From Crocinitomicaceae bacterium (GTDB taxonomy: Bacteria; Bacteroidota; Bacteroidia; Flavobacteriales_D; Crocinitomicaceae): a stretch of DNA of 14,211 bases. The stretch is taken from contig JABSPC010000605.1 of the NCBI GenBank assembly GCA_013215515.1, positions 1-14,211 on the forward strand, read 5' to 3'. Position 1 is the first letter of the stretch; every line of letters begins with the position of its first letter. The translations under genes and the position numbers were made by a program. Under the pieces are notes generated by a model. The model made no database searches and was not told the origin of the DNA. It was given only the letters and a program-made list of their open reading frames with translations. This document shows, in pieces, positions 1-6,970 of the stretch.

Positions 1-60
1 GTTCTGGCGTGCCAAATTTAGCTCTAAATTCGTTTCTCGATAAACTCTTTAATATTTTCA

Positions 61-133
61 TTACCCCTTTGTTTTAAACAAAGAAACATCATCACCTCGT
101 AAACAATTTACGTCTTGAGATTTAAAGGGGTAA
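61..133. repeat. Structured block closed by 10-bp inverted repeat (TTACCCCTTT/AAAGGGGTAA)
   Basis: TTACCCCTTT at 61-70 is perfectly complementary, inverted, to AAAGGGGTAA at 124-133. Inside are two further perfect inverted repeats: CTTTGTTT/AAACAAAG (67-74 and 76-83) and CGTAAA-CAA-TTTACG (98-112). The first inner hairpin shares 67-70 with the outer arm, so the two pairings compete. The repeats are seen directly; a small non-coding element is an inference. Confidence 0.6.
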
Positions 134-153
134 CCCTATTAATTAATAAGGTT
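132..153. repeat. Interrupted palindrome between the two structured blocks
   Basis: A perfect 12-bp palindrome, TATTAATTAATA (137-148), is flanked after one mismatch (C136/A149) by AACC (132-135) and GGTT (150-153). It has about 11-bp arms and joins the blocks at 61-133 and 152-264, overlapping the ends of both. Confidence 0.6.
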
Positions 154-264
154 TAACCACAACGCTATCGCCGAAGCTCCAGCGAAGGAGCAAGTATTCC
201 TTGAATACAAAGCTTTGTGTCAATACAACTCTTAAAATAGTGCCTTTGTGTCCTTGTGGTTAAA
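152..264. repeat. MITE-like block with 11-bp terminal inverted repeats and three inner palindromes
   Basis: TTTAACCACAA (152-162) and TTGTGGTTAAA (254-264) are perfect inverted copies. Between them are GCTCC-AGCGAA-GGAGC (176-191), GTATTC-CTT-GAATAC (194-208) and the 12-bp palindrome ACAAAGCTTTGT (207-218). The minus-strand reading of 245-264, rich in ACCACAAGGACACAAAGG, resembles, from memory, a phrase seen in dispersed non-coding repeats of Bacteroidota and other bacteria; I could not test this. There is no coding capacity and no clear target-site duplication. Confidence 0.55.
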
Positions 265-289
265 TTATACGTTATGCGAACTACATCTC

Positions 290-306
290 CACCCTAAAAA
301 AGGGTG
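290..306. repeat. Hairpin CACCCT-AAAAA-AGGGTG
   Basis: A perfect 6-bp stem (290-295 and 301-306) with a five-base A loop (T loop on the minus strand) lies about 80 nt past the stop of the MORN-repeat gene. It could form in the 3' part of that transcript. No U-run follows on either strand, so it is not a classical intrinsic terminator. Confidence 0.5.
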
Positions 307-386
307 ACCTTGTCAGGCGTTGTGTCTAGAATTCGTGTAAATACTGAGGTCGTTTGACTAACTAACGCTCATTTTGGTCCTCGATC

Positions 387-2099
387 TTATCCTGGCGTAA
401 ATGAACCATTACCTCCGGTTTTGCCCTTAATAATCCGCATCCCTTCTGAGAATTTCATTTCTTTAAGAACATTCCCTCTTTTGTCGAATATTAGATACTT
501 TCCGTGTTTCAATCCATCTTTATACTCAATGGTCTGCATAACCTTTCCTCTTCGGCTTATAACATTCATCACACCGTGAAGTTTTCCTTCCTTGTAATGA
601 GATATAACCGCAGGAACTCGACCACCTGGATGGAACGCTTTCCACTCACCGTCTTTTTCACCATTCTTATAATTTCCAGTTTCGGTTAATTTTTTATCTT
701 TCTCTGAATACGATTCCGAAGGCCCATGCAATTTGCTTTCCATCACAACGTGTCCGCTCAAAATATTATCATTGAACTTTCGCTTGATACGGAACAATTT
801 GTAGTTCCTAACATCTTTTAATTTTCCATTACTGAAGTAATCTCTCCACTCTCCAACTTTCATGTCGTCTTTGTACTTACCAATCGAAAGTTCCTTACCA
901 TTCGGGAAATAGGACTCCCAATCTCCACTTAAATGACCTGTTTTGAAGCCTGCCTTATTCTTCAACCTTCCATCGTCCCAGTAATTGTTCCACTCCCCTT
1001 CTTCCTTTCCATTCACATAATCACCTTTCATCAGAAGCGTTCCATCTTCATACCAAGTCTGCCAAGTTCCATTCTTCAGGTCTTTACCAAACGTCCCTTC
1101 ACGGTGCTTACTTCCATCTTTGTACATATAGGTCCATTGCCCTGATTTTAATCCTTTCTTGAAATGTGCGTGATACTCTATCTCTCCCGTTGGGTGCCAA
1201 TACGTCCAATCTCCGTTCTGTTCACCATCCTTGAAGCTTCCTTGCATATCGCGAGTTCCTTTGTTGGTATACCAAATCCATTCACCCGTTTTCTTTCCGT
1301 TTTTGTATTCACCAGAAACATTCAGTTGACCATTGTCGTAGAAGTATTCGTAATCACCATCAAGGACACCCTCTTTGTAATTGCTAATCTTTTCTTTATC
1401 TCCGGTGTAATAGAAAAATTCCCACGTTCCATTTTTATTTCCATCGTGAAATTCACCCAATAATGTCGGATATCCGTAGATACTCAACTCTTCAAATTTT
1501 CCGTTTTTCAGTCCATCTTTGTAATTGTACCACTCTTTAACCTTACCCGTCGTGTAATAAGTTACAAGCTCACCATCTCCGTCTTTGATAATTTGACTGT
1601 GCAACGAATCTGCCAGGTAGAATTCCCATAAATAGTTGTCTTCACCTTTAACCTCTTCTACAGATTTAATTCTTCCATCGAGGTAATAATAATTCCATTT
1701 ACCAATGGCATAATTCATATCATAATTACCCTCAATTTTGATCTTTCCGTTTTCAAACCATTCTGTATAAACACTATCCTGTCTGTTGTACTTAAAATAT
1801 CCTTCTTGGCGTTTTTTTCCGTTAGCATAATAAAGAATTGCAGATCCATAAAGTCCATCTTTATAGTAATTCCTTATTTCTTGGATCTCGCCCAAGCGAT
1901 CATAATACGTCCATTTACCGTGCTTGTAATTTGTTTCTCCTTGTCCATCAACGAAATACTTTCCTCTTGATTGAACATGAATTTTATTGAAATCCCAATA
2001 TGTACGTTTGGTATGGGTTAGATTCTCCTTTTTTATTTCAACTTGAGCCATTGAATAAAAAGAGAAGATCAATGCTATTGTGAAGAGTGTGAATTTCAA
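387..2099 (-). CDS. Secreted MORN-2 (YwqK-type) repeat protein
   Basis: A 570-residue protein made almost entirely of about twenty degenerate units of roughly 23 residues with the pattern G-x-W-x-x-Y-x-x-x-G-x-(6)-Y-K-x-G (for example GKWTYYDRLG, GEWIWYTNKG, GTWQTWYEDG). This matches the MORN_2 repeat (PF07661) of proteins annotated as YwqK-family antitoxins. In Bacteroidota such long versions are usually exported and of unknown function; no neighbouring toxin gene is visible. Residues 1-19 form a signal peptide (MKFTLFTIALIFSFYSMAQ). The start codon is TTG (2097-2099). The next ATG, at residue 17, would remove the signal peptide, and no in-frame ATG lies close upstream, so I keep TTG. The C-terminus is Gly-rich and has no T9SS domain. 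It lies 43 nt downstream of the LysE-family gene with no promoter motif between them, so co-transcription is likely. Family identity is firm; function is unknown. Confidence 0.88.
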   Translation of the reverse strand: MKFTLFTIALIFSFYSMAQVEIKKENLTHTKRTYWDFNKIHVQSRGKYFVDGQGETNYKHGKWTYYDRLGEIQEIRNYYKDGLYGSAILYYANGKKRQEGYFKYNRQDSVYTEWFENGKIKIEGNYDMNYAIGKWNYYYLDGRIKSVEEVKGEDNYLWEFYLADSLHSQIIKDGDGELVTYYTTGKVKEWYNYKDGLKNGKFEELSIYGYPTLLGEFHDGNKNGTWEFFYYTGDKEKISNYKEGVLDGDYEYFYDNGQLNVSGEYKNGKKTGEWIWYTNKGTRDMQGSFKDGEQNGDWTYWHPTGEIEYHAHFKKGLKSGQWTYMYKDGSKHREGTFGKDLKNGTWQTWYEDGTLLMKGDYVNGKEEGEWNNYWDDGRLKNKAGFKTGHLSGDWESYFPNGKELSIGKYKDDMKVGEWRDYFSNGKLKDVRNYKLFRIKRKFNDNILSGHVVMESKLHGPSESYSEKDKKLTETGNYKNGEKDGEWKAFHPGGRVPAVISHYKEGKLHGVMNVISRRGKVMQTIEYKDGLKHGKYLIFDKRGNVLKEMKFSEGMRIIKGKTGGNGSFTPG

Positions 2100-2142
2100 G
2101 ATAATGAGTTTTAATCTATAACTGTGAATAATTACTTGGTTA

Positions 2143-2787
2143 CTACTTAATCAAAAATCGAATTCCATCAATTATAAGAACGACTCCGAAACCAACGAAT
2201 ACAATTCCAATTAACCTATTCAAACCAACCAAGAGGCTTCTTGTTACCAATGGTCTTAATTTTTTAGCTCCGAATATTTTTAATAGATCCATTGAGAAAA
2301 AGGTAATTAAAATCGCAGTGATAAAAATAAGAAGTGAATATTTCGCTCCACCATTCTCTGCGTTCTCTGATCCTAAGGTAAGTACACTAAACCAATAAAA
2401 AACGACCATTGGATTTGCCAAATTGAGCAAAAAACCTTTGAGACCCAGCAAAAAATAACCTTTCGCCGTACCCACAGCATCTAATGGCTCGACTTTAGGG
2501 TCTTTAACTTTTTTAAAGAAATTGGCCACACCATAAATGGCAAATAGAACGCCTCCAACAAGTTTTAATACTGATCCGTCCTCACCTTCCGATAAATCTG
2601 CAACTTGGCTGTAAAAAACGTAAGCGATTAAAATGTAAAGGATATCGTTCAATAACACGCCTATGTTAAATGCAATTGCAGCTCTGATTCCCTTTCGAAT
2701 ACTTGTTTCAAGCAACACAAAAAACACTGGACCGATCATTATGCTCAGTATAAATCCGGTTACAATTCCTTTGAGTATTAAATCCAT
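2143..2787 (-). CDS. LysE/RhtB-family amino-acid exporter
   Basis: A 214-residue membrane protein, the usual length for LysE-family translocators (PF01810). The N-terminus, with FILSIMIGPVFFVLLETSIR and then a second helix containing NIGVLLNDILYILIAYVF, is the family signature. About six hydrophobic segments follow, including a GFLLNLANPMVVFYWFSVL helix with the conserved N-P typical of the family, and a final helix near the C-terminus. These transporters export amino acids or related small compounds across the inner membrane using proton motive force; the substrate cannot be read from sequence. The start is ATG at 2785-2787, preceded on the minus strand by TATTTTTG (2811-2818), an exact TAnnTTTG match. 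It is probably the first gene of a unit with the MORN-repeat gene. Confidence 0.9.
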   Translation of the reverse strand: MDLILKGIVTGFILSIMIGPVFFVLLETSIRKGIRAAIAFNIGVLLNDILYILIAYVFYSQVADLSEGEDGSVLKLVGGVLFAIYGVANFFKKVKDPKVEPLDAVGTAKGYFLLGLKGFLLNLANPMVVFYWFSVLTLGSENAENGGAKYSLLIFITAILITFFSMDLLKIFGAKKLRPLVTRSLLVGLNRLIGIVFVGFGVVLIIDGIRFLIK

Positions 2788-2810
2788 AGAGGGTGTAGGG
2801 CGTGTTTACA

Positions 2811-2818
2811 CAAAAATA
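2811..2818 (-). promoter_or_regulatory. Bacteroidota -7 element for the LysE-family gene
   Basis: The minus strand reads TATTTTTG, an exact match to TAnnTTTG, 23 nt upstream of the ATG. No clear -33 TTG/TTTG lies at the usual spacing. Placement is by motif only. Confidence 0.45.
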
Positions 2819-2901
2819 CTATTTCATTTCTCTTTTGACTTATCCACTTGTTGTTTTTAAAATGTTTTGTTAGCATATCTGGATTTTTGATACAAGTTGT
2901 T

Positions 2902-2909
2902 TACATTTG
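2902..2909 (+). promoter_or_regulatory. Bacteroidota -7 element for the 119-aa protein
   Basis: TACATTTG matches TAnnTTTG exactly and lies 32 nt upstream of the ATG at 2942. A TTTG at 2886-2889 is closer than the usual -33 spacing, so only the -7 box is confident. Confidence 0.45.
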
Positions 2910-2941
2910 TAGTATAGGGAAAAATCCTGAAAAATTTTAAT

Positions 2942-3301
2942 ATGAAACTCATACCTGCAAATCAGAAGTTAGACGCCATCATCAAGAATGTAGAAAAAGA
3001 TGGTATTCAGGCAAAAAATTTAATTGAAGACCTTAAAGAACTTCGTGAATTTGCTCTTAAAGAACAAGATCCTTTAGTAACTAAGGTACTGAGATTGTCA
3101 TATGAGTATTTGGAAGAGAACAAATCTTTCGATGTTCAAGCTCAATATGAGGAGGATGAAGAAGAACAAGAATACCCTATCGAAATTGAAGATAACGACA
3201 ACTTTTTATACTTGTTGACTCTTTTAAAGAACGCAGATCACAAAATAAATCGCGAAGAAATTAAAGATTACAGATCAGCATTAAAGTTAGAGCTGTACTA
3301 G
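2942..3301 (+). CDS. Small acidic hypothetical protein
   Basis: A 119-residue protein of no family I recognise. There is no signal peptide or membrane segment, so it is probably cytoplasmic. It looks mostly helical: a charged N-terminal half with alternating Lys/Glu and Leu (residues about 8-60), a very acidic linker around YEEDEEEQEYPIEIEDND (about 74-92), and a C-terminal helical segment NFLYLLTLLKNADHKINREE (about 93-112). The ATG at 2942 has an A/T-rich leader (GAAAAATTTTAAT), typical of Bacteroidota genes without Shine-Dalgarno sites, and a TAnnTTTG box upstream. It is transcribed divergently from the LysE-family gene. The nearest downstream terminator is at 3450-3492. Codon use and length make a real gene likely; function is unknown. 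Confidence 0.72.
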   Translation: MKLIPANQKLDAIIKNVEKDGIQAKNLIEDLKELREFALKEQDPLVTKVLRLSYEYLEENKSFDVQAQYEEDEEEQEYPIEIEDNDNFLYLLTLLKNADHKINREEIKDYRSALKLELY

Positions 3302-3402
3302 GATATAGAAATTATAAAATACTTTGCGAAAATTCGTAATGGATTTTTTTTCAACCTTTTACCCAACCCTTATTTAAAAGGCTGCGTCTTATATATAAAT
3401 AT

Positions 3403-3429
3403 TGACATTCTGGTTTGTTCAATATTTTG
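3403..3429 (+). promoter_or_regulatory. Possible promoter TTG-N17-TATTTTG before a terminator hairpin
   Basis: TTG (3403-3405) and TATTTTG (3423-3429) are separated by 17 nt. The second box is one base short of TAnnTTTG. Transcription from here would reach the terminator at 3450-3492 after only about 50-60 nt, which would make a very small RNA. This is tentative. Confidence 0.25.
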
Positions 3430-3449
3430 GTTTTATTTTCCTTGCAGGT

Positions 3450-3492
3450 ACCTGAAAAGATCTTCGTAAAAGAGTTCTTTTCAGGTTTTTTT
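3450..3492 (+). terminator. Strong rho-independent terminator
   Basis: ACCTGAAAAGA (3450-3460) pairs perfectly over 11 bp with TCTTTTCAGGT (3476-3486), followed by a run of seven T (3486-3492). The loop can extend the stem further (TCTT 3461-3464 with AAGA 3470-3473). It lies about 150 nt downstream of the 119-aa gene and just upstream of the promoter of the next gene. The left arm belongs to the palindrome CAGGTACCTG (3445-3454). Confidence 0.85.
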
Positions 3493-3537
3493 ACTTGCTA
3501 TTATTTTGAGATTCCCAAAAAAACAAGGCTGTTTGAC

Positions 3538-3545
3538 TACCTTTG
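3538..3545 (+). promoter_or_regulatory. Bacteroidota -7 element for the 187-aa secreted protein
   Basis: TACCTTTG matches TAnnTTTG exactly, 18 nt before the ATG at 3564. Its last three bases are a TTG in frame with the gene, which explains why the open frame appears to begin at 3543. A good -33 box is not visible. Confidence 0.6.
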
Positions 3546-3563
3546 ACTCTAAATTCGAAGTCT

Positions 3564-4127
3564 ATGAAATCCATAATTGCCCTCTTTATCTTAATTGTTG
3601 TTTCAAACCCTTCTTTTTCACAGGAAGATAAAACAACAGTTGTTTCAAACGTAACGTTCACACTTTTGACAGGTGACATAGTTAAGGTTGGCCCGAATGA
3701 TGAATTCAGCATTTCCTTTTCAGCCTATTCAAATTATATTAGCTATCGAAAAAGTGGGGGCAAAAAATTTAGTCAGCACTATGCTAAAAAGGTCAAACAA
3801 GTTACTTACGAGATAGACGGTGAAATTATTTCCCTAGACCAGTACAAAGGGCCTGGAGGTAAATACGTTCTGTTAGAAACAGTTTATGCTACAAAAGCCG
3901 TGACCTTGTATAGAGGACCACAAATTGGTGGTAAAAGCCATCACTATTATTTATCTCAGAAAAAACCCGGTAGCGTTGAAGTAATGTTCAGTCGATCTAC
4001 AAAAACATTTTACGCCATGCTAAAATGTAAAGCAATTAAGGACAAATATGAGCTGAATAAATTTGCAATGAAAATTGAAACAATGAAGGAATTGTTGGAC
4101 CTCTATAACGACAAATGCGCTGAGTAA
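3564..4127 (+). CDS. Small secreted hypothetical protein
   Basis: A 187-residue protein that begins with a clear signal peptide (MKSIIALFILIVVSNPSFSQ, then EDK). The frame is open from a TTG at 3543, but that TTG is part of the TACCTTTG promoter box, and the signal peptide fits the ATG at 3564, so I place the start there. The mature part has about 167 residues and is basic, with a predicted beta-rich first half (VVSNVTFTLLTGDIVKVG) and a helical C-terminus (MKIETMKELLDLYNDKCAE). It has two cysteines near the end (one in LKCKAIKD and one in NDKCAE), which could form a disulphide. I recognise no domain. It is probably periplasmic or outer-membrane associated. It ends 26 bp from the convergent AddB-like gene, with no clear terminator between them. 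Confidence 0.75.
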   Translation: MKSIIALFILIVVSNPSFSQEDKTTVVSNVTFTLLTGDIVKVGPNDEFSISFSAYSNYISYRKSGGKKFSQHYAKKVKQVTYEIDGEIISLDQYKGPGGKYVLLETVYATKAVTLYRGPQIGGKSHHYYLSQKKPGSVEVMFSRSTKTFYAMLKCKAIKDKYELNKFAMKIETMKELLDLYNDKCAE

Positions 4128-4153
4128 CATTTTATTAGCCACTATTATTTCAA

Positions 4154-6970
4154 TCAATCACAATACTGACAATACGAGAACATTTCCTTTGCTTGATGTG
4201 TGAATGGATTCTCTGTATCAAAAACGTCTGTTAAGATCAACTCGATATACCTAGGGAAATCTTCAACTATCAAATCCAATGTATTTTTCTTGAGGTCAAT
4301 ATTGAAAGGCGCGTTGTTTCCTGACACGAATGAAATAATGCATGGATCAGCCAAAACGTTTTCGTTCTGATGGTACAAAAACGCGTAAAGCATCAATTGT
4401 AAAACGTGTTTCTTTTTTCCTATCGACTCTACGATAAACTCTTCGGCAACGTCTTTTGCTCTGAGCGCAACATCATCTGGCTTTACCTTTCCCGATTTGT
4501 AATCTATAATTCGTACACGGTCGCCTATTGAATCAATGCGGTCAATGAATCCTCTTAATCGTACTTTTTTCTGATCACCATTAATAGTCACTTCAATTTC
4601 TGAAACATATTCGCGCTCCAAAGCCTCAATGAAAACAGGCTCTGATTGCTCTGATAGAAACTTAACTTCTGACTTGAGAAAACGCTCGGTAAGCTCCAAT
4701 GCCATTTGATACGACAACAAGTTCTTTCCCTTTGTAAAGGCCTGTCTATCCTTATTAAAGTGATTCATGAATTGCTTTTCAAGAATCAATGGATAGTGTT
4801 TCAACATTTCTTCTATATCAAAAGAAGTGATGTTTTTTGGGGCTGGTGAATTCTTATTTCCCTCTTTATCAAAGCGCGCAAAAGGCGTATACAATTCTTC
4901 CAGGGTATCATGTATAAACGTTCCAAAAGTACTTTGCTCAATTTCTTCTTCAACTGAATCCGCTTCGCCAAAGTCCATTACATATCTGAAATAAAAATCC
5001 AACGGACACGTCAAGTATTTTTTCAGCATTGAAGCAGACGTAGAAGCAGAAAACAAATCATCCAATCTATTCAAGATTTCCGGAGTCTTACTGATTTCCT
5101 TGGTCATCATTTCTTTGGGTGTATCCAAAGCGTACATCTTTTTCTCGATCGAAATGTTCTCGTTAATTTGAGCGAGTTCCATTTCCAATTGCATTAAATA
5201 CCGGCTTGGCTCGTTGCTTCCGATTGATTCATCTGCACTGCAATACGTCACATATAGCTCTTCGCAATGGTGCAGAAGTCGGTAAAAGTGATGCGCGAAA
5301 ATTCCTTGTTTGTCTCGCGGTGTTGGCATCCCATTGTAGCGACGCAAATCCATCGGGATCATTGTTTGAATAGGATTCGTTGGTGGTAAATGCCCTTCAT
5401 TCATTCCCAAGACAATTATACGCTTGAAGTCCAAACCACGCGTTTCTAGAAGGCCCATTATCTGAAGCCCTTTGAGCGGGTTTCCATGATAAGCAATGCT
5501 TTTTTGCGACCAATGTTGATTGAACAACTGCTTGAAACTTTTGATTTTCATTGGAGGAATTCCTTCAATTATAAGGTTCTCAAATTCGATCAAGGCTTGG
5601 TCAAAACACTCAAGAACGGCTCGTTCGAATGCAAATTCCTCATCCATATTTTTGTAAATCAATTTATTCAACCCACGGATTAACTCCGTTGCTTTCACCC
5701 AATCACCCTCCCAATCTTGGGTTATGTTATCCAAAATTAGTTTGGCATTTTCACCAATTTCAATTTTAGATGCATTGATAAAAATTCTATTGTAACGAAT
5801 GATTTCTTCTTCTACATTGAGAAGCGTTTCCTTTTCCTCTTGTGACAAGCTCGCTAGGACAAAAGGATGACTCCACAAGTTTTGTAGGTCATTGAAATAC
5901 ATGGCCTGTGTTTTGAATCTTCGCTTGTTTTCCTGAATCGAGAAAAGTATTTCAACCCATGTTTTTACCGACGTATTTCTAATTGGAAGACCCAAAGTGA
6001 TATTCGCATTTCCGATCTCCTTAGGTAAATTTTTGACTACGGATGTAATGAGAGTTTCATCGGCTAAAAGTAAAAGCGTTTGATCGATCTCATCCTTTGA
6101 TATATTGGCCAATAACGTCGACGCTACCTTAACCTGACCTGTGTTCTGAGCGCACTCAATAAATTCAACCTTCAACGGTTTTGTTTGAAGTAAATCTTGA
6201 ACAAAATCCATTTGCCTATTATTCAAATTCGTCGATAATTGTCTTAAAAACGAACCCGCTTCGTGCGATTTCTTGTTTAAGTAAAATGCATCCGCGTCAA
6301 TGATTATATGCGCACGACCATAATTATCAACTTGCTTAATTATGCTTGTTTCAGAAGGGGAAAGTGCATTAAAACCTGCAAACAAATATTGATGGCTCTC
6401 ATCTTCTTTGAACAATAAATCAATGTTTTCCGTGAGGTACTTATACGCGCGTCCCATAAAACATTGGCCTCTATCGGTAAGTTGCTTATCCAAATCGAAA
6501 TAAAACCCAGGAAGACGGTCCCAAAACTCCATGAATCGAATTTGACTTTGTGTTAAAGCGGCTTCTCCAAAGCTCCAATTTTCAATTTCCTTTATGTCGG
6601 CTAAGTTTCTGAAAATTTGTTTCGCATCAAGTAGGTAGCGATCAATTTCGTTGAAGTCGGCAAGTAATGTATTCCCCCATGAAATGAACTCATCGAAGGA
6701 TCTGTCTTCTTCCGTTTTGGCAACTTTCAATTGTATCTCAAAAAGCTGAATTAGTGCTCTCGTATTATTAATTACCACATGCTCGGAATATGATTTCACC
6801 CACTGATTCATGGTAATCATATTTGGGGCAAGTACCGGTTTTCCAAATTCGAGATACAACGCAGACGACAAATATTTCTTCATCCTCTCGGAAGGCAAAA
6901 CGATTGTCAAATGCTCCATTGGAATTTTTTCCTCTTGAATATAATGCGCTATTTTTTTTACAAATGTCAT
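4154..6970 (-). CDS. AddB-like PD-(D/E)XK nuclease (exonuclease V family)
   Basis: A 938-residue protein of the AddB/RecB-like nuclease family seen in Bacteroidota. The N-terminus (LTIVLPSERMKKYL, then APNMITMNQW) matches the helicase-like AddB fold without a Walker A motif, usual for this group as I know it. The middle carries GLLETRGLDFKRIIVLGMNEGHLPP (shown here in part: TRGLDFKRIIVLGMNEG), a UvrD/RecB-like segment. The C-terminal PDDEXK_1 nuclease domain (PF12705, from about residue 640) shows TFGTFIHDTLEELY, then RGFIDRID and RIIDYKSGK (catalytic Asp and D-x-K), and QLMLYAFLY. The likely role is DNA end resection in double-strand-break repair with an AddA-type helicase, not in this window. 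Fe-S-type cysteines are present as LTCPLDFYF and terminal YCQYCD, but the last Cys of the usual C-x2-C-x5-C is missing because the protein stops at CD. The ATG at 6970 directly follows the TAA of the upstream ATPase gene. Confidence 0.87.
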   Translation of the reverse strand: MTFVKKIAHYIQEEKIPMEHLTIVLPSERMKKYLSSALYLEFGKPVLAPNMITMNQWVKSYSEHVVINNTRALIQLFEIQLKVAKTEEDRSFDEFISWGNTLLADFNEIDRYLLDAKQIFRNLADIKEIENWSFGEAALTQSQIRFMEFWDRLPGFYFDLDKQLTDRGQCFMGRAYKYLTENIDLLFKEDESHQYLFAGFNALSPSETSIIKQVDNYGRAHIIIDADAFYLNKKSHEAGSFLRQLSTNLNNRQMDFVQDLLQTKPLKVEFIECAQNTGQVKVASTLLANISKDEIDQTLLLLADETLITSVVKNLPKEIGNANITLGLPIRNTSVKTWVEILFSIQENKRRFKTQAMYFNDLQNLWSHPFVLASLSQEEKETLLNVEEEIIRYNRIFINASKIEIGENAKLILDNITQDWEGDWVKATELIRGLNKLIYKNMDEEFAFERAVLECFDQALIEFENLIIEGIPPMKIKSFKQLFNQHWSQKSIAYHGNPLKGLQIMGLLETRGLDFKRIIVLGMNEGHLPPTNPIQTMIPMDLRRYNGMPTPRDKQGIFAHHFYRLLHHCEELYVTYCSADESIGSNEPSRYLMQLEMELAQINENISIEKKMYALDTPKEMMTKEISKTPEILNRLDDLFSASTSASMLKKYLTCPLDFYFRYVMDFGEADSVEEEIEQSTFGTFIHDTLEELYTPFARFDKEGNKNSPAPKNITSFDIEEMLKHYPLILEKQFMNHFNKDRQAFTKGKNLLSYQMALELTERFLKSEVKFLSEQSEPVFIEALEREYVSEIEVTINGDQKKVRLRGFIDRIDSIGDRVRIIDYKSGKVKPDDVALRAKDVAEEFIVESIGKKKHVLQLMLYAFLYHQNENVLADPCIISFVSGNNAPFNIDLKKNTLDLIVEDFPRYIELILTDVFDTENPFTHQAKEMFSYCQYCD

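Larger units (their letters stand above)
1..386. other. Gene-free, palindrome-dense intergenic region
   Basis: No convincing coding frame crosses this stretch, which lies downstream of the minus-strand MORN-repeat gene. It is unusually rich in perfect inverted repeats: 5-14 (TGGC/GCCA), 15-30 (AATTTAG/CTAAATT), 67-83, 98-112, 132-153, 176-191, 194-208, 207-218 and 290-306. Two longer-range repeats enclose some of these (61-133 and 152-264, listed separately). A plus-strand frame at 161-235 could encode a short peptide ending at the TAA at 233-235, but it has no start codon and a stop at 140-142, so I do not call it a gene. I see no transposase remnant or classical terminator. Confidence 0.75.

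Noticed and set aside
161..235. Short frame reading NAIAEAPAKEQVF and ending at a TAA
   Set aside because: It has no start codon, an upstream in-frame stop at 140-142, and overlaps a chain of palindromes; most likely chance.
265..325. GTTATGC (271-277) and GTTGTGT (314-320) as possible integron attC core sites
   Set aside because: Neither fits GTTRRRY, and there is no integrase or cassette gene nearby.
504..1463. Plus-strand frames of 61-99 aa inside the MORN-repeat gene
   Set aside because: They are antisense shadows of a repetitive coding sequence, without start context or recognisable domains.
387..2099. Periodic repeats that might suggest a CRISPR array
   Set aside because: The period of about 69 nt reflects a 23-residue protein repeat. 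Units are degenerate and in frame, with no constant repeat or unique spacers.
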